64,000 nt of DNA, taken from the NCBI GenBank assembly GCA_051871515.1, contig JBJECY010000121.1, positions 21,013-85,012 of the forward strand, read 5' to 3'. The position numbers and the translations under genes are program-made. Under the pieces are notes generated by a model, which made no database searches, was not told the DNA's origin, and saw only the letters and a list, made by a program, of their open reading frames with translations. Origin of the DNA: SFTJ01 sp051871515. Its GTDB lineage: Bacteria > Bacteroidota > Bacteroidia > Bacteroidales > Muribaculaceae. This document shows, piece by piece, positions 61,405 through 64,000 of this stretch (positions are counted from its first letter, which is position 1; each line of letters begins with the position of its first letter).

Positions 61405-63219
61405 TTAATAGATGATTATTTTTTCACTCTTGTTGCCATACTTCACAATGTAGATGCCTTGTGGCAGTTTTTCTACGCAGTCGGTGGTGCCGTTAAAAAC
61501 AAGTGTGCCGTTGATGTTATACACCATGATGTTGGTGGTTTGGCTCAGTTGCAAGTTGCCATTGGCTGTACTAATTATCAAGTCCTGTTGAACTTGGGTG
61601 GTGTTAATGTCTGTGCTTGTTGGGCTTGCAGTGAGGTTGTAATACAATGCTTCAACTTGTGCATTGGTCCATACTTCACGTTCTTCGTTCCATGTGAATG
61701 CTGCGATGTAGAATTCACCTAATGTGATTGTCCCGTCGGGGTTCATTGTCAAAGTCCAATAGTCGGTCCAGTCATCAGCATCTTCATCAAATATGTAGAT
61801 AGTGTATAGAGGGTTTTGGATGTCGGTATATTTGAGAATATTATAATATGAGAGGTCGATGGTGGCTGTTGCATCACCGTTATCATGCAATTTCAGACCT
61901 CCGTTGTTGTAGGTTGTGAGGTCTTCGCCAAACATTGATGTGATGTATGGAGTGCCGTCAATGTCTTCAATAGTGAGATTGAAGTTGTCAATGTAATCAA
62001 ATGTTGGTTCGTTAACAACATGGCTCGATTTAACTGTGTAGGAACCTTGCCAGTTTGTCGTTACTCCTGAGGACTGGGCTTTTACAGTGACTTTGCACAC
62101 GGCAGCAAGGTTGTTGGTAGTGGTTACCACAATATTGGCTTCTCCTGAGCTTATGGCTGTTACTGCGCCTGAACTGGTGACTTTTGCTACTGATGAGTTG
62201 TCGCTAATCCAAGTGACTGTTTGGTTGGTGGCATCTTCTGGCAAAATTGTTGCCGTTAGCGTTACACTCTCACCCTCATAGATTATAGCAGAGCTTTTAT
62301 TCAACGAGATGCTTGTGGGTTTTATTTCCGGACTTGTGACAGTGACACCGCATAAGGCGGTAATTTCGCTTCCGTCGGTTGACCGGCAAAATATAATGGC
62401 ATTGCCAGCAGTTTTGGCTGTGACGAGTCCGTTTGAACTTACTGTTGCCACAGTGGTGTTGCTGCTTGACCATGTTACCACTCGGTTGGAAGCGTTGGTG
62501 GGATAAACGGTGGCTGAGAGTTGCTTGGTGTCGCCAGGAGTGAGCGATATCGCTGAGTTGCTGAGTGTGATGCTGGTCACGCTGATGTTGGGGTCAGTCA
62601 CCGTGATGCTGCATGTGGCAGATGCACCGCTTCCGTCGGCAGCACGGCATGTGATAATAGCTGTGCCGGCAGCTTTGGCTGTGACAAGTCCGCTTGAACT
62701 CACTGTTGCCACATTAGTGTTACTGCTTGACCATGTGACGTTTTTGTTGGTGGCATTGGTGGGATAAACGGAGGCTGATAGTTGCTTGGTGTCGCCAGGT
62801 GTGAGCGATATTGCTGAATTGCTGAGCGAAATGCTGGTAACGCTCACGTTTGTTGCGTTTACGGTGATGTCGTAATAGAAGTCCATTTCCCTGAAGTATC
62901 CATCAATGATGTAGCTGCACTTGAAGTAAACTCGGCAGGGTGTTGATGTGGCTTTAATGCCTTTCACTGTAGCTTGGTAATAATTTGAACTTGTAACGGT
63001 AACGTACGATGTGTTCTCTGAGTACCAATAATAGGAAACGCTTGATGCCATCATAAGTGTTGACTTGTAAATAGCGCTAATGGAAACAGTGGTAGTGTAA
63101 CCTTCATATACCGAGGCACTTCCGTTTTTTGCTGAGGTGGCACTCGCTGTTGTACTGAAAGTTAGTGTAAAGATGGTCATCATGATGATGACTTGCAATT
63201 TTTGTTTTAGAGTTTTCAT
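61405..63219 (-). CDS. Secreted Ig-like (BIG2) repeat protein with T9SS-like C-terminal domain
   Basis: 604 residues. Signal peptide (about 1-27). A Tyr-rich N-terminal domain (30-120) precedes three BIG2 Ig-like domains (about 124-210, 211-297, 298-383). Each has the pattern SITLSNSAISLTPGDT, then WSSSNTxVATVSSxGLVTA. Domains 1 and 2 are nearly identical. A separate domain (385-530) contains YTVKSSHVVNEPTF and FNLTIEDIDGTPYITSM, resembling putative lipocalin-type or adhesin domains. The last 70 residues, with NGNLQLSQ, IMVYNINGTLVFNG, LPQGIYIVKYGNKSEKIII, match a T9SS type A sorting domain. This suggests export to the cell surface or outside. Ligand unknown. Confidence 0.85.
   Translation of the reverse strand: MKTLKQKLQVIIMMTIFTLTFSTTASATSAKNGSASVYEGYTTTVSISAIYKSTLMMASSVSYYWYSENTSYVTVTSSNYYQATVKGIKATSTPCRVYFKCSYIIDGYFREMDFYYDITVNATNVSVTSISLSNSAISLTPGDTKQLSASVYPTNATNKNVTWSSSNTNVATVSSSGLVTAKAAGTAIITCRAADGSGASATCSITVTDPNISVTSITLSNSAISLTPGDTKQLSATVYPTNASNRVVTWSSSNTTVATVSSNGLVTAKTAGNAIIFCRSTDGSEITALCGVTVTSPEIKPTSISLNKSSAIIYEGESVTLTATILPEDATNQTVTWISDNSSVAKVTSSGAVTAISSGEANIVVTTTNNLAAVCKVTVKAQSSGVTTNWQGSYTVKSSHVVNEPTFDYIDNFNLTIEDIDGTPYITSMFGEDLTTYNNGGLKLHDNGDATATIDLSYYNILKYTDIQNPLYTIYIFDEDADDWTDYWTLTMNPDGTITLGEFYIAAFTWNEEREVWTNAQVEALYYNLTASPTSTDINTTQVQQDLIISTANGNLQLSQTTNIMVYNINGTLVFNGTTDCVEKLPQGIYIVKYGNKSEKIIIY
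62501..62830 (-). repeat. Tandem 261-bp coding repeat of the BIG2 domains
   Basis: The marker GGATAAACGG occurs at 62501 and again at 62762, exactly 261 bases (87 codons) apart, with long near-identical stretches around it. A third, more diverged unit lies at 62340-62500. This is a substrate for slippage or recombination and so for change in repeat number. Confidence 0.85.
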
Positions 63220-63269
63220 TTTCCTATTGTTTGTGTTGTTTTGTAATACTATTTATTTCTTAGAGCACG

Positions 63270-63287
63270 GCAACGTCTTGACGTTGC
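63270..63287. repeat. 8-bp inverted repeat upstream of the Ig-repeat gene
   Basis: GCAACGTC and GACGTTGC are separated by two bases, too close to form a normal hairpin, so the site looks more like a dimeric-protein operator. It lies 50 bases upstream of the Ig-repeat gene start. Confidence 0.4.
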
Positions 63288-63320
63288 TAATGGTGTTTTT
63301 TGGGGTTATCATTGCATAGC

Positions 63321-63719
63321 TTATGATTTTGGGGGCTGTAGCAATAATAGATTCATAAAATAGTTTGATGCTGAGTCTAAAGTGTTGATTATGTGTGGAA
63401 TGATGTTTTGCGCAGAGTCGTTGTTGCTGGTGTGGTGGTCGTAGTTGAGCGAAATGCTTCCGCCATTGAGCATAACGGCTTTTATGAATTTAACATTCTT
63501 ATTGGTCTCGTTCACTGCGTGGCTGATGCATTTGCTGTCGTAGTTGGCACTGTTTACCAAATGCGGCACACAGATTCTTAGCATGTGATTGGTTTGCTCG
63601 GCAAAGCAAAGGTAATGTAGCTTGTTGTAAACAAAATGCCAACCCATGGACGGAATCTGTTCAACTGCTCCACATTTTCTTTTGATTTCTGCCAATATTT
63701 GTTCTTGGTTCATATACAT
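63321..63719 (-). CDS. Small YbjN-like unknown protein
   Basis: 132 residues from ATG at 63719 (or 130 from ATG at 63713). The longer open frame upstream passes through a terminator and is rejected. The protein has no signal or membrane segment. The order of strands and helices (WHFVYNKLHYLCFAE, LRICVPHLV, INxTNKNVKFIKAVMLNGGSISLNY-type spacing) recalls YbjN or type III chaperone folds. The resemblance is weak. It precedes the Ig-repeat gene by about 100 bases on the same strand. Confidence 0.6.
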   Translation of the reverse strand: MYMNQEQILAEIKRKCGAVEQIPSMGWHFVYNKLHYLCFAEQTNHMLRICVPHLVNSANYDSKCISHAVNETNKNVKFIKAVMLNGGSISLNYDHHTSNNDSAQNIIPHIINTLDSASNYFMNLLLLQPPKS

Positions 63720-63783
63720 AATAATTGTTTCTTTTTTACCCTTTATGATAATAGAGTGAAAAAAGTAACCAGATATATCATAA

Positions 63784-63824
63784 AAAATGCGCCGAATTAT
63801 GTTTTTTTTTATCCGGCGCATTTT
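63784..63824 (-). terminator. Terminator of a gene mostly outside the window
   Basis: AAAATGCGCCG (63784-63794) pairs perfectly with its complement (63814-63824). On the minus strand the stem ends in a T run. No minus-strand gene precedes it inside the window. Confidence 0.6.
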
Positions 63825-63944
63825 CGATGTGATGTGGAGCGTGAACAAATAGTGGTTTATTTGAGTTTTTATTTTTAGAGTTAAATGGTTGGAGTGGCGT
63901 TGACGTAGTGCGAGGGGTGCGCCAAAGTCTTGGCGCGAGGGCAT

Positions 63945-63997
63945 AAAAAAGAGCGTGGGGACTGAGTTGCATGTCTGTCCCACACACTGAGGCTCTT
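63945..63997 (-). terminator. Second minus-strand terminator at the window edge
   Basis: AAGAGC (63949-63954) with GCTCTT (63992-63997), and inner GTGGGGAC (63955-63962) with GTCCCAC (63977-63983), followed on the minus strand by a T run (63945-63950). The gene served lies beyond 64000. Confidence 0.55.
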
Positions 63998-64000
63998 GCA

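Noticed and set aside
62340..62830. Regular repeats resembling a CRISPR-like array
   Set aside because: The repeats are 261 bases, in frame and encode Ig-like domains; there are no short direct repeats with unique spacers.

Overview
The window is a 64 kb stretch of a Bacteroidales chromosome, probably from a gut Muribaculaceae-like or Bacteroides-like species. This rests on promoters of the Bacteroidota type (TAnnTTTG at -7, often TTG about 20 bases upstream), the lack of Shine-Dalgarno sequences, SusC-style TonB receptors, GH92 and GH3 enzymes, many lipoproteins, a lipoprotein form of TamA (TamL), a T9SS-like C-terminal domain, and a trpB-E-G-D-C-F-A operon order. The family-level placement is inference. 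There are no rRNA genes, insertion sequences, phage genes or CRISPR arrays, and one tRNA (Leu, UAG).

Layout. 0-8 kb: end of a DUF349 protein, a glycan-use pair (GH92 and aldose epimerase), glycyl-tRNA synthetase and an FKBP lipoprotein. 8.2-15 kb: a complete minus-strand tryptophan operon, preceded by a leader peptide with three consecutive Trp codons and a terminator, so apparently controlled by attenuation. 15-17.4 kb: a GH3 glucosidase. 17.4-24.2 kb: a compact five-gene RiPP cluster. It has two Cys-rich precursor peptides with near-identical 26-residue leaders, a radical SAM/SPASM maturase, a TonB-type outer-membrane receptor and a C39-peptidase ABC exporter. 24-34 kb: a two-domain esterase, topoisomerase IV subunit A, a DUF3316 protein, an S41 protease lipoprotein, an acyl-CoA ligase, tRNA-Leu and a cobalamin adenosyltransferase. 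34-35.7 kb: an AT-rich island with an unrecognised lipoprotein, strong inverted repeats and a 28-residue membrane micro-ORF.

35.7-54.4 kb is mostly housekeeping: TypA, S15, TamB plus TamL, GalE, MetF, DNA polymerase III delta-prime, an AddB-like nuclease, L25, peptidyl-tRNA hydrolase and an S4-domain protein. 54.4-61.1 kb is RNA-centred: RNase Z, then a tightly coupled RNA-repair operon (KptA, SAM methyltransferase, RNA ligase, HD-Pnk), then a long Rel/SpoT protein with an altered synthetase domain and a small unknown gene. 61.4-64 kb holds an Ig-repeat secreted protein and a small YbjN-like unknown.

The three systems most worth attention are the Cys-rich RiPP cluster (17459-24162), the trp attenuator (14796-14988) and the RNA-repair operon (55645-58719). 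Product calls come from reading motifs by eye. No database search was possible, so family names for weakly conserved proteins are inference.
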